64,000 nucleotides of DNA from Lachnospiraceae bacterium (GCA_017626435.1 JAGAIR010000001.1:1-64000); one strand, 5' to 3'; positions 18,561 through 27,801 are shown, counted from the first letter of the stretch. Program-made: numbers and translations. Notes: a model not told the origin generated them from the sequence alone.

Positions 18561-20466
18561 CCATTAATTCCAGTAAATGGCAGTCATTTTCTTCTTTTTC
18601 CTGTGCCAGTTTTTGTAAAAGAGCTACATCGGTTCCGTTAGCAGGGTCTGCCAGTTGCTGGTCAAGCTCTTCGTTTCTTGCTTCTAATGCAGCAATCTCG
18701 TTTTCTGTTTTCTGTATGGCATTTTCTATCTTGCGAAGCCGGGCCTGTTCCTCTTTCTGTTGCTGCCAGCTAAGCTTTGTCTGGGAAGAGGCAGATGTTA
18801 CAACATTGGAACATGCAGTGCCGGATGCAGCCGTGGTTGTTGTCAGCTGTGCCCGTTCTACATCCTCTTTTTTCTCCAGATAATAGTCATAGTCACCGAT
18901 GTAACTAATCAATTGTTTTTGCGTCAGATCCAGGATACGGGTTGCGGTCTTATTGATAAAATAGCGGTCGTGGGAGACATATAAAACTGTTCCTTCAAAA
19001 CGGTTTAATGCCCGTTCCAGTATTTCCTTGGAGTCAATATCCAGATGGTTGGTCGGCTCATCCAGAATCAGAAAGTTGGCATCGGAGAGCATCAGTTTTG
19101 CGAGAGAAACACGTCCCCGTTCTCCACCGCTTAAATTTTTCACCTGTTTAAAAACATCATCCTCTGTAAAGAGAAATGCAGCCAGAATATTTCTGACTTC
19201 CGTATTATTCATATGTGGGTAGGTATCCTGAATTTCATCAAATACAGTCTTTTCCATATGCAGCACCTGATGTGCCTGGTCATAATAGCCGATTTCTACA
19301 TTCGTGCCAAGCTTCACTGTGCCACTGTCGGCATCTATCAGCCCATTGATGATTTTTAAAATCGTGGTTTTGCCGGAACCATTGTCTCCAATGATAGCTA
19401 CCCGGTCCCCTTTCTTAATGTCAAAATGAATATCCTCAAAAAGAAGTTCTTCGTCGAAGTGCTTACTTAAACCTGATACAGACAATACATCGTTTCCGCT
19501 TTGAACACGGGGTGAAAATAACAGGGACATCCTTGTATTTTCTTCTGTCGGTTTTTCCAGCCGTTCTATTTTTTCCAGCATTTTTTCCCGGCTTTCGGCG
19601 CGTTTGATAGATTTTTCCCGGTTAAAGGATTTGAGCTTGGCAATGACTTCTTCCTGATGTTTGATCTGTGCCTGCTGGTTCAGATACTGTTTCATCTGGG
19701 CATCTAAAAGAGCTTGTTTTTTCTCGGAAAACTGGCTGTAGGTTCCCAGGTATACCGTGCTTCGGTGTTGGCGGATTTCTACCACCTTCGTTACGATTTT
19801 ATCCAGAAAATACCGGTCATGGGCAACGATAATGACAGCACCCCGGTAGCTGGAAAGATACCCTTCCAGCCAGCGGATTGCTTTTAAATCCAGATGGTTG
19901 GTCGGCTCATCCAGGATAATAAGATCTGGTGACTGGAGTAGCATTTTTCCAAGGGCAACCCGCGTCTTCTCGCCGCCAGAGAGGGTGGCAACTGGCTTGG
20001 AAAACTCATTTTCCGAAAATCCAAGTCCTTTTAAGACACCGGTCAGCTCACTCTGGTATGCATAACCGTTCTGTTGTTCAAAACGATGACGGAGTGTATC
20101 ACACTGGTGGATCAGGGACTCCAATTGACTGCCCTCTGCATGGTTCATCTGCTCTGTCAGATCATTGATCTGCTGTTCCAGTGCAATCACTTCTTTTTTT
20201 GCATCTCTCATTTCTTCCAAAATGCTCTTGTCAGAGGAGAATTCCTGGTTCTGTGCCAGATAACCCACTACAGCATCTTTCCGCAGAATGACCTCGCCAT
20301 GATCGGCATCGTATTCCTTCATCAGAATTTTCAGCAATGTGGATTTGCCGGAACCGTTGATACCTACGATAGCAACTTTTTCTGTATCATTTATATGAAA
20401 AGAAATATCGTCTAATATGGTTTCTCCATGAAAGGATTTATCGATGTGACTACATTGTAAAATCAT
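18532..20466 (-). CDS. ABC-F family ATPase (YdiF-like)
   Basis: A soluble protein of 644 residues with two ABC ATPase domains and no membrane part, of the ABC-F family that acts on the ribosome. Domain 1 has GINGSGKSTLL, LSGGEKTRVALG and LIILDEPTNHLD; domain 2 has GDNGSGKTTIL, LSGGERGRVSLA and LILDEPTNHLD. The linker between them is long and charged (about residues 235-305), and the C-terminus is a Gln/Glu-rich coiled coil (~545-640). Family members rescue or throttle stalled ribosomes and some give antibiotic resistance; the linker here does not tell which. ATG 20466 follows GGAG by 6 bases and is preferred over the ATG at 20478. Confidence 0.9.
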   Translation of the reverse strand: MILQCSHIDKSFHGETILDDISFHINDTEKVAIVGINGSGKSTLLKILMKEYDADHGEVILRKDAVVGYLAQNQEFSSDKSILEEMRDAKKEVIALEQQINDLTEQMNHAEGSQLESLIHQCDTLRHRFEQQNGYAYQSELTGVLKGLGFSENEFSKPVATLSGGEKTRVALGKMLLQSPDLIILDEPTNHLDLKAIRWLEGYLSSYRGAVIIVAHDRYFLDKIVTKVVEIRQHRSTVYLGTYSQFSEKKQALLDAQMKQYLNQQAQIKHQEEVIAKLKSFNREKSIKRAESREKMLEKIERLEKPTEENTRMSLLFSPRVQSGNDVLSVSGLSKHFDEELLFEDIHFDIKKGDRVAIIGDNGSGKTTILKIINGLIDADSGTVKLGTNVEIGYYDQAHQVLHMEKTVFDEIQDTYPHMNNTEVRNILAAFLFTEDDVFKQVKNLSGGERGRVSLAKLMLSDANFLILDEPTNHLDIDSKEILERALNRFEGTVLYVSHDRYFINKTATRILDLTQKQLISYIGDYDYYLEKKEDVERAQLTTTTAASGTACSNVVTSASSQTKLSWQQQKEEQARLRKIENAIQKTENEIAALEARNEELDQQLADPANGTDVALLQKLAQEKEENDCHLLELMEKWEELSES

Positions 20467-20548
20467 ATTAATCTCCATTCCGCCACTAAGACTAGCGGCA
20501 CAAATAATAACCTATTATAACGGAAAAAATGGGAAAAGAAAATAGTTG

Positions 20549-20598
20549 TTGACAAATAGGAGGATAGGGGATATTATAATGATATCAAAATGATATCA
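20549..20598 (+). promoter_or_regulatory. SPFH operon promoter with tandem TGATATCA operators
   Basis: TTGACA at 20549-20554 is followed at 17 bp by TATTAT (20572-20577); a perfect TATAAT (20575-20580) is also present but 20 bp away. Two identical palindromes TGATATCA lie at 20580-20587 and 20591-20598, centred 11 bp apart, one helical turn. This arrangement is typical of cooperative dimer binding, as by ribbon-helix-helix repressors. Confidence 0.7.
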
Positions 20599-20632
20599 CA
20601 TTGAAAAGCAAAGCTAAGAGAAAGGAAGAGTG

Positions 20633-21642
20633 ATGAAGATGGAAGAGAAATTAAAACAGAACTTTCAGGGAGAGGAAAAGGAGATTACACGGAAAAATGG
20701 TTTTTCTATGCTGTTGATCGTGATTCTGGGATTTGTAGCATCTATAGCATGTTTTGTTGCCGGCATTTTTTTATTAGAGGCAAAAAATACTATTCCTGGT
20801 GTGGTATTGTTGGTGCTTGCAGTGGTGGGTATTATTGTGTTCTGCAGTCTTTGTGCTGGTTTTCATGTAGTCAATCCGAATGAGGCTGTGGTTCTGACTC
20901 TGTTTGGCCGGTATTATGGTACGATCAAGGAGGAGGGCTTTTATCATACAAATCCTTTTGCTACAACTATGGCACCGGGAAAGGAGGAAGGAGGATTTAG
21001 TGTGAATCTGGAAGGAACTCCAAATGTTTCCATCACACCAAAGAAAAAGATATCCTTAAAGACCATGACATTAAATAATAAGCAGCAGAAAGTTAATGAT
21101 GCACTGGGTAATCCGATTATTATCGGAGCTATTGTTATCTGGAAGGTAGTGAATCCTACAAAAGCGATGTTCAATGTAGACAATTATCGTACTTATCTGT
21201 CTATTCAGTGTGATTCCACCATTCGTAATATTGCCAGGCTTTATCCTTATGACCTGATGGATGAGGAAGACGGGATGGACATGAAAAGACTCTCAGAGGC
21301 AGCAGCCAGGAAATTGCTGATAGTATGAAGACCGAGTTGGGAAAACGTGTGGAAGAAGCTGGTATTGTTGTAGAAGAAGTGAGGATCACCCATCTGTCCT
21401 ATGCAGAGGAGATTGCGGCAGCAATGCTTCAAAAGCAGCAGGCAGCAGCAATCATCGCAGCACGTAAAAAGATTGTAGAAGGTGCTGTGGGAATGGTAGA
21501 TATGGCAATTGAGCAGCTGGGTGAAAAGGAAGTTGTTGTGCTGGATGAGGAGCGTAAAGCCGCAATGGTCAGCAACCTTCTGGTAGTGCTTTGTGGACAT
21601 CAGGAGGCACAGCCGATTGTAAACAGTGGAAGTATTTATTAA
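20633..21642 (+). pseudogene. SPFH/band-7 domain protein, interrupted by a frameshift
   Basis: Membrane-anchored SPFH (band 7) protein. The first frame gives two hydrophobic helices (residues ~20-75) and the start of the SPFH domain (NPNEAVVLTLFGRYYGTIKE, then the DNYRTYLSIQCDSTIRNIA region), and stops at 21328. The missing family sequence continues in the next frame: before its ATG at 21325 that frame reads DGHEKTLRGSSQEIADS, which fits directly after DEED of the first frame. The break therefore lies at GACGGGATGG (21270-21279), where one G seems to be missing from a G-run. Repaired, the protein would have about 337 residues. This could be a real mutation, a phase-variable tract or a sequence error. 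Confidence 0.85.
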
Positions 21643-21691
21643 ATGCCTGCTGACCATATAGTGAGAATAGCCAGGCTTGCGGAGGTGTAAT

Positions 21692-21946
21692 ATGGCAGAG
21701 AAAGAGGTAGGGCAAAGAGAGGAAGAACTGCAGAAACGGCTGGAAAAGCTGGAAGCCATGGAGCAGGAAATAAAAAAACGGGAAAAGAGCATCAAAGAAA
21801 AAGAGAAAGCAAAAAAACAGGTATTACTCCGGTTGTCTCCCTCTTTGTGGAATGAATTGGCAAGATGGGCAGAGGATGATTTTCGTTCCATTAATGGCCA
21901 GATTGAGTTTTTGCTGTCAGAGGCGGTGCGCAACCGAAAAAAATAA
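21692..21946 (+). CDS. coiled-coil / ribbon-helix-helix (Arc-like) protein
   Basis: An 84-residue protein with two parts. Residues ~5-45 are a charged coiled coil of Glu, Lys and Gln. Residues ~46-84 (LLRLSPSLWNELARWAEDDF, SINGQIEFLLSEAV) match an Arc/MetJ-type ribbon-helix-helix DNA-binding fold. ATG 21692 follows GGAGGTG. It lies 49 bp after the SPFH gene and probably shares its transcript. Arc-type proteins bind tandem palindromes, so autoregulation through the TGATATCA pair upstream is likely but inferred. Confidence 0.8.
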   Translation: MAEKEVGQREEELQKRLEKLEAMEQEIKKREKSIKEKEKAKKQVLLRLSPSLWNELARWAEDDFRSINGQIEFLLSEAVRNRKK

Positions 21947-21960
21947 CTACAGGCTTTGAA

Positions 21961-22016
21961 AAAGAAAGCAGGCGATGGAAAAAAATTGTTTCCGTTGGCC
22001 TGCTTCTTTCTTTTGC
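21961..22016 (+). terminator. terminator after SPFH/RHH operon
   Basis: AAAGAAAGCAGGC (21961-21973) pairs with GCCTGCTTCTTTC (21998-22010), with an inner TGGAAA/TTTCC stem and a T-rich tail. Confidence 0.8.
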
Positions 22017-22058
22017 AGAATGGCTATGTTATAATGTACGCGAAGGCAAAGCGAGAGC

Positions 22059-22115
22059 AGCTACCCTGTTAATCATAGTGAAAGCTTGCTTTCAACTATG
22101 GTAAACAGGGTAGCT
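22059..22115. repeat. long inverted repeat upstream of metH
   Basis: AGCTACCCTGTT (22059-22070) pairs with AACAGGGTAGCT (22104-22115); inside, CATAGT and AAAGC pair with GCTTT and ACTATG around a TT loop. The near-perfect 57-nt stem has no T-tract, so it is not a standard terminator. Together with the following repeats it fills the 380-bp gap between the ribbon-helix-helix gene and metH. Confidence 0.75.
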
Positions 22116-22120
22116 GTTTG

Positions 22121-22312
22121 AGCGAGCCCGCGAGCTTGGAACCTTTGGTTTCAAGCTTTGGCTTCGCGAGGGGAAAGGAAAGAGAGCGAGCCCGCGAGCT
22201 TGGAACCTTTGGTTTCAAGCTTTGGCTTCGCGAGGGGAAAGGAAAGAGAGCGAACCCGCGAGCGAGGAACCGAAGGTTCCAAGCTTTGGCTTCGAGAGCA
22301 GAGAGGAAAGAG
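22121..22312 (+). repeat. three tandem 64-bp hairpin-forming repeats
   Basis: Copies start at 22121, 22185 and 22249, exactly 64 bp apart. The first two are nearly identical; the third has diverged. Each can fold: CTTGGAACC with GGTTTCAAG inside an outer GCGAGC/GCTTCGC stem. In the third copy the inner stem becomes GGAACC-GAA-GGTTCC, so pairing is preserved despite base changes. Open frames run through the repeats, but 64 is not a multiple of 3 and the reading frame rotates, so they are not judged coding. Confidence 0.85.
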
Positions 22313-22325
22313 AGTGAGGGACTCT

Positions 22326-24824
22326 ATGACAAGAGATGAGTTTAGAAACAGAATATTGGAGAAAAAAATTATTTTAGATGGGGCCACCGGCTCCAATCTG
22401 CAAAAAAGAGGAATGCCTACCGGAGTGTGTCCGGAACAATGGATTCTGGAGCATCCACAGGTTTTGATAGATTTACAGAAGGAATATATCCTGGCTGGTT
22501 CGGATGCAGTCTATGCGCCGACCTTTTCAGGAAACCGGATCAAGCTGGAAGAGTATGGGCTGATGGATCAGATAGGAGAGATGAACCGCCGTCTGGCACA
22601 GCTTTCCTTTGAGGCGATTGACCAGTCCGGTGTCACCCGTCCCGTGATGGTGGCAGGAGACCTGACGATGACAGGGCAGCAGTTATATCCGGTAGGGAAT
22701 CTGCCCTTTGAGGAGCTTGTGGATATTTATAAGGAACAAGTAGGATATCTGGCAGAAGCTGGTGTTGATTTCATTGTAGTGGAAACCATGATGAGCCTGC
22801 AGGAGTGCCGTGCAGCTGTGCTGGCGGTGAAGGAATGCAGTGAGCTTCCGGTTATGGTGACGTTGACCTTTAATGAAGATGGACGGACTCTGTTTGGCAC
22901 AGATCCAGAGACAGCAGCATTGGTAATGACAGCGATGGAGGTGGATGCCATCGGTGTCAACTGTTCTACAGGACCGGATAAGATGTGCCAGGTGATTGAG
23001 AAAATGAGTCAGTATACAGCGCTTCCTCTTGTGGCAAAGCCAAATGCAGGACTGCCTCAGCTTGTAGACGGTGCAACGGTTTACGATATGGGGCCGGAGG
23101 AGTTTGCCAGAGAAATGATGGGACTGGTAGAGGCAGGAGCGGATATTCTGGGCGGCTGCTGTGGTACTACACCAGAGCACATTCAGGCATTGGCAGATAC
23201 TCTGGAGGAAAGACAGGAAAGAAACAAGGTATCTTTTCCAAAGCGTCAGGGAAATGTTGTGCGCCGGGCACTTTCTACCGAGAGAAATGTATTGCCGATT
23301 GATTTGGATGGAAGCTTTAAGGTGATTGGAGAGAGAATCAATCCTACCGGTAAAAAGGCATTGCAGGAACAGCTCCGGGAAGGTAATCTGGAGCTGGTGG
23401 GAGAAATGGCAGAGGCACAGGTAGAGGCAGGAGCCGCTATCCTGGATGTCAATATGGGTATGAACGGAATTGATGAAAAAGAGATGATGTGGAAGGTAGT
23501 CAATGAATTGACACTTCTGACAGACACTCCGTTAGCCATTGATTCCAGTTATGTAGATGTTATCGAAGCAGCTCTCAGGATTTATCCTGGACGGGCTCTG
23601 ATCAATTCTATTTCCCTGGAGAAAGAAAAGTTTGAGCGGCTGATTCCGATTGCCAGAAAATATGGTGCCATGTTTATTCTGTTGCCACTGTCAGATAAAG
23701 GACTTCCGAAGGATATTCAGGAAAAGAAAGAGATTATCCATACGATCTTAAAAGCGGCAAAAAAACAGGGCATGACAGAGGAAGATGTGGTGGTGGATGG
23801 GCTGGTAGCTACCATTGGTGCTAATAAAAAGGCGGCATTGGAAACTCTGGAAACCATCCGGTATTGTAAAGATACACTGAAAGTTGCCACTGCCTGTGGA
23901 TTGTCTAATATTTCTTTTGGTCTGCCAGAGAGAGCTTTTGTCAATAGCAGTTTTATGGCGATGGCAATTCAAAGTGGTCTGACGATGGCAATCGCGAATC
24001 CATCCCAGGATTTGCTGATGCATACGGTATATGCTGCGGATCTGCTGATGAATAAGCCGGAGGGGGATTTACGTTATATTGGCAGGGTAGCTTCCCATAA
24101 GCTGACGATGGTCAGCGGAGAGATTGACAGCCAGAGCCTTCAGGATGCAGCAAAAGCAGGTTCTCAAAAGACTGCGGAAGGAATTCCGGAGGAGAAAAAG
24201 GGGGATGCTATTTTTGAGGCGGTAGTAAAAGGACGAAAGCAAAAGGCAAGGCAGCTGGTAGAGGAGGAGACTGACAAGGGAACGGACCCACAGAAAGTGA
24301 TCGATGAAAGTCTGATACCGGCGATCAATCATGTCGGTGTATTGTTTGATCAACAGATTTATTATCTGCCGCAGCTGATATCCAGCGCAGAAACGATGGA
24401 ATATGCCATTGATTATCTGGAACCACTTCTGGCAAAGAACCGTTCCAGTGAAGCGCTGGCAACCATTGTGGTTGCTACGGTAGAACATGATATCCATGAT
24501 ATCGGTAAGAACCTGGTTGCACTGATGCTGAAAAATTATGGCTACCGGGTGATCGATTTGGGTAAGGATGTACCGGCAGAAACCATCATAGAAGCAGCAA
24601 TCAGGGAAAAAGCGGATATTATTGGATTATCTGCTTTGATGACTACTACTATGATGGAGATGAAAAAGGTAGTGGAAATGGTAAAGGAAAGACAGCTTCC
24701 AGTAAAGGTTATGATTGGGGGAGCCGTGATCACTCAGGGGTTTGCAGATGAAATTGGAGCAGACGGATACTCTGAGGACGCACAGGCGGCTGTGACCCTT
24801 GTAGAGCAATTGCTGAAGAAGTAG
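22326..24824 (+). CDS. metH: cobalamin-dependent methionine synthase, short form
   Basis: Transfers a methyl group from methyltetrahydrofolate to homocysteine by way of cobalamin. The 832 residues comprise an N-terminal homocysteine-binding domain with zinc cysteines Cys213 (VNCSTGP) and Cys278/Cys279 (GGCCGTTP), a pterin-binding domain (FKVIGERINPTGKK), a helical cap, and a B12-binding domain with DIHDIG, where His724 is the cobalt ligand. The C-terminal S-adenosylmethionine activation domain is missing, as in many Firmicutes, so a separate reactivation protein is expected. ATG 22326 follows GTGAGGGA; the open frame back to 22158 passes through the 64-bp repeats and is rejected. No SAM or cobalamin riboswitch was recognised upstream. 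Confidence 0.93.
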   Translation: MTRDEFRNRILEKKIILDGATGSNLQKRGMPTGVCPEQWILEHPQVLIDLQKEYILAGSDAVYAPTFSGNRIKLEEYGLMDQIGEMNRRLAQLSFEAIDQSGVTRPVMVAGDLTMTGQQLYPVGNLPFEELVDIYKEQVGYLAEAGVDFIVVETMMSLQECRAAVLAVKECSELPVMVTLTFNEDGRTLFGTDPETAALVMTAMEVDAIGVNCSTGPDKMCQVIEKMSQYTALPLVAKPNAGLPQLVDGATVYDMGPEEFAREMMGLVEAGADILGGCCGTTPEHIQALADTLEERQERNKVSFPKRQGNVVRRALSTERNVLPIDLDGSFKVIGERINPTGKKALQEQLREGNLELVGEMAEAQVEAGAAILDVNMGMNGIDEKEMMWKVVNELTLLTDTPLAIDSSYVDVIEAALRIYPGRALINSISLEKEKFERLIPIARKYGAMFILLPLSDKGLPKDIQEKKEIIHTILKAAKKQGMTEEDVVVDGLVATIGANKKAALETLETIRYCKDTLKVATACGLSNISFGLPERAFVNSSFMAMAIQSGLTMAIANPSQDLLMHTVYAADLLMNKPEGDLRYIGRVASHKLTMVSGEIDSQSLQDAAKAGSQKTAEGIPEEKKGDAIFEAVVKGRKQKARQLVEEETDKGTDPQKVIDESLIPAINHVGVLFDQQIYYLPQLISSAETMEYAIDYLEPLLAKNRSSEALATIVVATVEHDIHDIGKNLVALMLKNYGYRVIDLGKDVPAETIIEAAIREKADIIGLSALMTTTMMEMKKVVEMVKERQLPVKVMIGGAVITQGFADEIGADGYSEDAQAAVTLVEQLLKK

Positions 24825-24939
24825 TTTTCAGTATGGATATAACGAGATACTGATAAAACAATGTAGTTAATGGAATGAAGCAAAGGGGAAAGAGAATCCC
24901 AAGAGGAAAAATGATGACTTTGCAGAAATGAGGATGAGA

Positions 24940-25866
24940 ATGAGCCAGAAAACAGAGGGGAAGATTGATGTAATTATTCCGGCATATAAGCCGGATGCGT
25001 CCTTTCAGAAACTGATTAAGCGATTGATGAACCAGAGTGTGGAACCGCATCATATCTATATTTTGCAGACTATTGAGAAGGAGGGGGATGGACTGGTTCA
25101 TCCGGAGGATGACCGTATAAGCGTACATCCTATTTTAAAGAAGGATTTTGATCATGGTGCTACAAGACATTATGGTGCTACCCTGTCACAGGGAGAGTAT
25201 CTTCTCTACATGACACAGGATGCGATGCCGGCAGATGAACAACTGCTGGAAAAGCTGTTAGTTCCTTTTGAGGATGAAAAAACGGGAATTGTCTATGGAA
25301 GGCAGCTGGCAAGGGAAGGAGCAGATATTTTGGAACGACTTGCCAGAATGCATAATTATCCGGAGCAGGACCAGGTAAAATCTGCAGCAGATTTGGAGAG
25401 GTTGGGAATTAAGACCTATTTTTGTTCTGATGTCTGTGCCATGTACCGCAGGGAACTTTATGAAAAACTGGGAGGATTTGTACATCCTACCATTTTTAAC
25501 GAGGACATGATCATGGCATCTAAAGTAATCGGTGCCGGCTATCAGGTGGTATATTGTGCTGGTGCCAGGGTGGTCCATTCCCACTCCTATACCTGTATGC
25601 AGCAGTTTCGCCGCAATTTCGATCTGGGAGTATCCCAGAGGCAGTATCATGAAATTTTCGACAGTATTTCATCGGAAAAGGAGGGAGCCGGTTTTGCAAA
25701 ACAATCCCTGCTCTATCTACTGAAACATGGGAAGTTGTGGAACGCTTTTTATTTTGCTCTGCAGTGTGGTTTTAAATTATTTGGATATAAGCTGGGCAAA
25801 AGCTATGATAAGCTGCCTGAAAAGCTGGTGCTTGCATGTACAATGAGCCCTTCCTATTTTAAATGA
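24940..25866 (+). CDS. glycosyltransferase family 2, rhamnosyltransferase-like
   Basis: Probable sugar transferase for a surface polysaccharide, 308 residues. The GT-A fold signatures are IDVIIPAYKPD at the start, YLLYMTQDAMPADEQ with the nucleotide/metal-binding Asp region, and FNEDMIMASKVIGAGYQVVY downstream. The sugar and acceptor cannot be read. The family includes rhamnosyltransferases. The frame starts with three close ATG codons; ATG 24940 is preferred because GAGG precedes it by 6 bases. No other polysaccharide genes are adjacent; metH lies upstream and the folate gene downstream. Confidence 0.82.
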   Translation: MSQKTEGKIDVIIPAYKPDASFQKLIKRLMNQSVEPHHIYILQTIEKEGDGLVHPEDDRISVHPILKKDFDHGATRHYGATLSQGEYLLYMTQDAMPADEQLLEKLLVPFEDEKTGIVYGRQLAREGADILERLARMHNYPEQDQVKSAADLERLGIKTYFCSDVCAMYRRELYEKLGGFVHPTIFNEDMIMASKVIGAGYQVVYCAGARVVHSHSYTCMQQFRRNFDLGVSQRQYHEIFDSISSEKEGAGFAKQSLLYLLKHGKLWNAFYFALQCGFKLFGYKLGKSYDKLPEKLVLACTMSPSYFK

Positions 25867-25906
25867 TTTTTTATTATAAGCTATTTCTAAGAAAAAGAGG
25901 GAAAGA

Positions 25907-26743
25907 ATGATGGACTGTATTAAGATAAAAAGACTGGAAGTATTTGCAAAACATGGTGCAATTCCAGAGGAGAATGTACTGGGTCAGAAATTTCTGATTT
26001 CCGTCAACATGTACTGTAGTGTACGCAGGGCCGGACTGAATGATGATTTAGAGCAGTCGGTCAGCTATGCAGAGGTGTTGGAGCTGATCAAGAAAAAAAC
26101 AGAGGAAAATACTTTTCAGTTGATTGAAAGACTGGCAGAATATCTTGCACAGGAAATCCTGCTGCAGTTTCCGATGGTTGAAAAGGTAGATGTGGAAGTG
26201 GAAAAGCCCTGGGCCCCTGTACTGTTGTCTTTGGAAACGGTATCTGTACAGATAACCAGAGGCTGGCATGTGCTGTATCTGAGTATTGGTTCCAATATGG
26301 GAGATAAACAGGCACATCTGGACCAGGCGGTAGAAAGAATGGGACAAGATGCATGGACAGAGGTGGAGCAGGTATCTGCCTATCTGGAAACAGAACCGGT
26401 AGGAGGGGTAGATCAGGAAGACTTCCTGAATGCAGCCTTACGGGTAAGGACACTGCGTACACCGGAGGAATTTCTGGAGTTGATCGGTGCGATTGAAACA
26501 GAACAGAAGAGGGAACGGATTATTCATTGGGGACCAAGGACCATTGATGTAGATATTCTTCTGTATGACGATGAGGTAATTCAGACGAAGGATTTGACGA
26601 TACCTCATAAAGAGATGTCCAGGAGAGAATTTGTCCTGAAGCCTATGACAGAAATAGCTCCATACAAGGTTCATCCGGTAACAGGAAAAACTATGCAGGA
26701 GCTGTTAGAGCAGTTGGAATTGTCTGAGCTGGAAGATGAATAA
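25907..26743 (+). CDS. folBK: bifunctional dihydroneopterin aldolase / HPPK
   Basis: Fusion of two consecutive folate-pathway enzymes, 278 residues. Residues 1 to ~118 are FolB (IKIKRLEVFAKHGAIPEENVLGQKF, VSYAEVLELI). Residues ~125-278 are FolK, 6-hydroxymethyl-7,8-dihydropterin pyrophosphokinase (YLSIGSNMGDKQAHL, and GPRTIDVDILLYDD, the ATP and metal site). The other folate genes (folE, folP) are not here. Its position downstream of metH links folate supply with methyl transfer, though a glycosyltransferase gene lies between. ATG 25907 or 25910 may be the start. Confidence 0.93.
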   Translation: MMDCIKIKRLEVFAKHGAIPEENVLGQKFLISVNMYCSVRRAGLNDDLEQSVSYAEVLELIKKKTEENTFQLIERLAEYLAQEILLQFPMVEKVDVEVEKPWAPVLLSLETVSVQITRGWHVLYLSIGSNMGDKQAHLDQAVERMGQDAWTEVEQVSAYLETEPVGGVDQEDFLNAALRVRTLRTPEEFLELIGAIETEQKRERIIHWGPRTIDVDILLYDDEVIQTKDLTIPHKEMSRREFVLKPMTEIAPYKVHPVTGKTMQELLEQLELSELEDE

Positions 26744-26748
26744 GATGT

Positions 26749-27801
26749 TTATTCTTTTTTCTCTGGATTGAAGTCTTGAATCTGCCCGGAGGAGAGTTCC
26801 ATCACATAGGCAGCACTGCCATCAAATTCTTCAAAGAACAGATAATTTGATATAATATGGAAATAGTTGTAATTGCCGGCGCGCAGAAGTTTTTGTGTGC
26901 CGGTATTTGTATCCAGGGAATACAGTCCGTTATCTGTGCCATTATCCAATTGATAGTAAATCGTGTTGCCATCTTCGCTGACGTTGTAGGTGGCAATCCG
27001 GTCCTGTACCAGCTGGACTGCATCTGAGCCGTCTGGGTTTACCCGGCAGAGCGCATAGTTCTGATTCATATCCATGAAGTAAAGGGAGCCATTGCTATAG
27101 GAAAGTCCGGTATAATTTCCTTCCAGGACAACATTAGTACCAGAGCCGTTCATATCCATAGAGTGGATGTTGTGGTCGCTGTCCATACCGGTATAGTAAA
27201 TCGTTCCGTTTGCAATGGCGGTCGGGGCGGCTCCTTCATCCAGCAGCATAGTATCTTTTTTTCCATCTATTCCAATACGAAATAACTGCAGTCCCTTTTT
27301 ATCATCGTAATGCTGGTAAAATAAGTTATTGCCAAAGAGGTTTACTGTCTGGGTGGGGTTCCGGAACAGCTGGCTGAGTCCGTTTCCTTTTGTATTGATA
27401 CGGTAGAGGCCGGTTGTACTCATGGAAAGTATGGCATTGCCATCATCCCCCTTTTTATCATTTCTTCTGGTATAAAAGATATAATCACCTGCTGCATTCA
27501 GGTAGCTGACATTGTCACGGGAAAGTTTTTTTATTTTTTTCAGATCCATATTCATCGAGTAAAGTGCATTTTCATCATAAGGATTGGCAAAATAAATGGT
27601 ATCACCGCTTTGTGTGAATAGCCCTCCGTTGAGAAGATTGCCGCTGGTATTACCAGTCGTGGCAGGATCGTCATAAAATTTCACCTTGTTCATCCAATTC
27701 AGAAAGAAAAAAACGCCAATAACAGCCAGAATAATAAAAGCTGTTACGAGATATCTGCGTACAGGATGCGGTTGTCTTTGAGGCTTTGTATCGTTTTTCA
27801 T
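26749..27801 (-). CDS. DUF5050 membrane-anchored beta-propeller-like protein
   Basis: A 350-residue protein with one N-terminal membrane helix (YLVTAFIILAVIGVFFFLNW, residues ~18-37), then an outside domain of about seven repeated segments. The repeats have the pattern of IYF or LYF followed by a pair of short strands, for example GDTIYFANPYDENALYSMNM, GTIYYTGMDSD and NGSLYFMDMNQNYALCRVNP. This is the DUF5050/TolB-like pattern. Such proteins may bind surface ligands, but no function is established. Good RBS (GGAGGAATAGG). Confidence 0.82.
   Translation of the reverse strand: MKNDTKPQRQPHPVRRYLVTAFIILAVIGVFFFLNWMNKVKFYDDPATTGNTSGNLLNGGLFTQSGDTIYFANPYDENALYSMNMDLKKIKKLSRDNVSYLNAAGDYIFYTRRNDKKGDDGNAILSMSTTGLYRINTKGNGLSQLFRNPTQTVNLFGNNLFYQHYDDKKGLQLFRIGIDGKKDTMLLDEGAAPTAIANGTIYYTGMDSDHNIHSMDMNGSGTNVVLEGNYTGLSYSNGSLYFMDMNQNYALCRVNPDGSDAVQLVQDRIATYNVSEDGNTIYYQLDNGTDNGLYSLDTNTGTQKLLRAGNYNYFHIISNYLFFEEFDGSAAYVMELSSGQIQDFNPEKKE

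Noticed and set aside
20633..21642. Programmed ribosomal frameshift in the SPFH gene
   Set aside because: No slippery heptamer or downstream pseudoknot was seen at the junction; a simple one-base loss in a G-run explains the data better.
22118..22325. N-terminal extension of MetH and a separate Arg/Glu-rich protein encoded by the 64-bp repeats
   Set aside because: The 64-bp period shifts frame with each copy, the predicted peptide is not part of the MetH family, and a good start with ribosome site exists at 22326.
22020..22325. SAM or cobalamin riboswitch in front of metH
   Set aside because: No B12-box or SAM-box core was found; the segment consists of a long stem and the 64-bp repeats.
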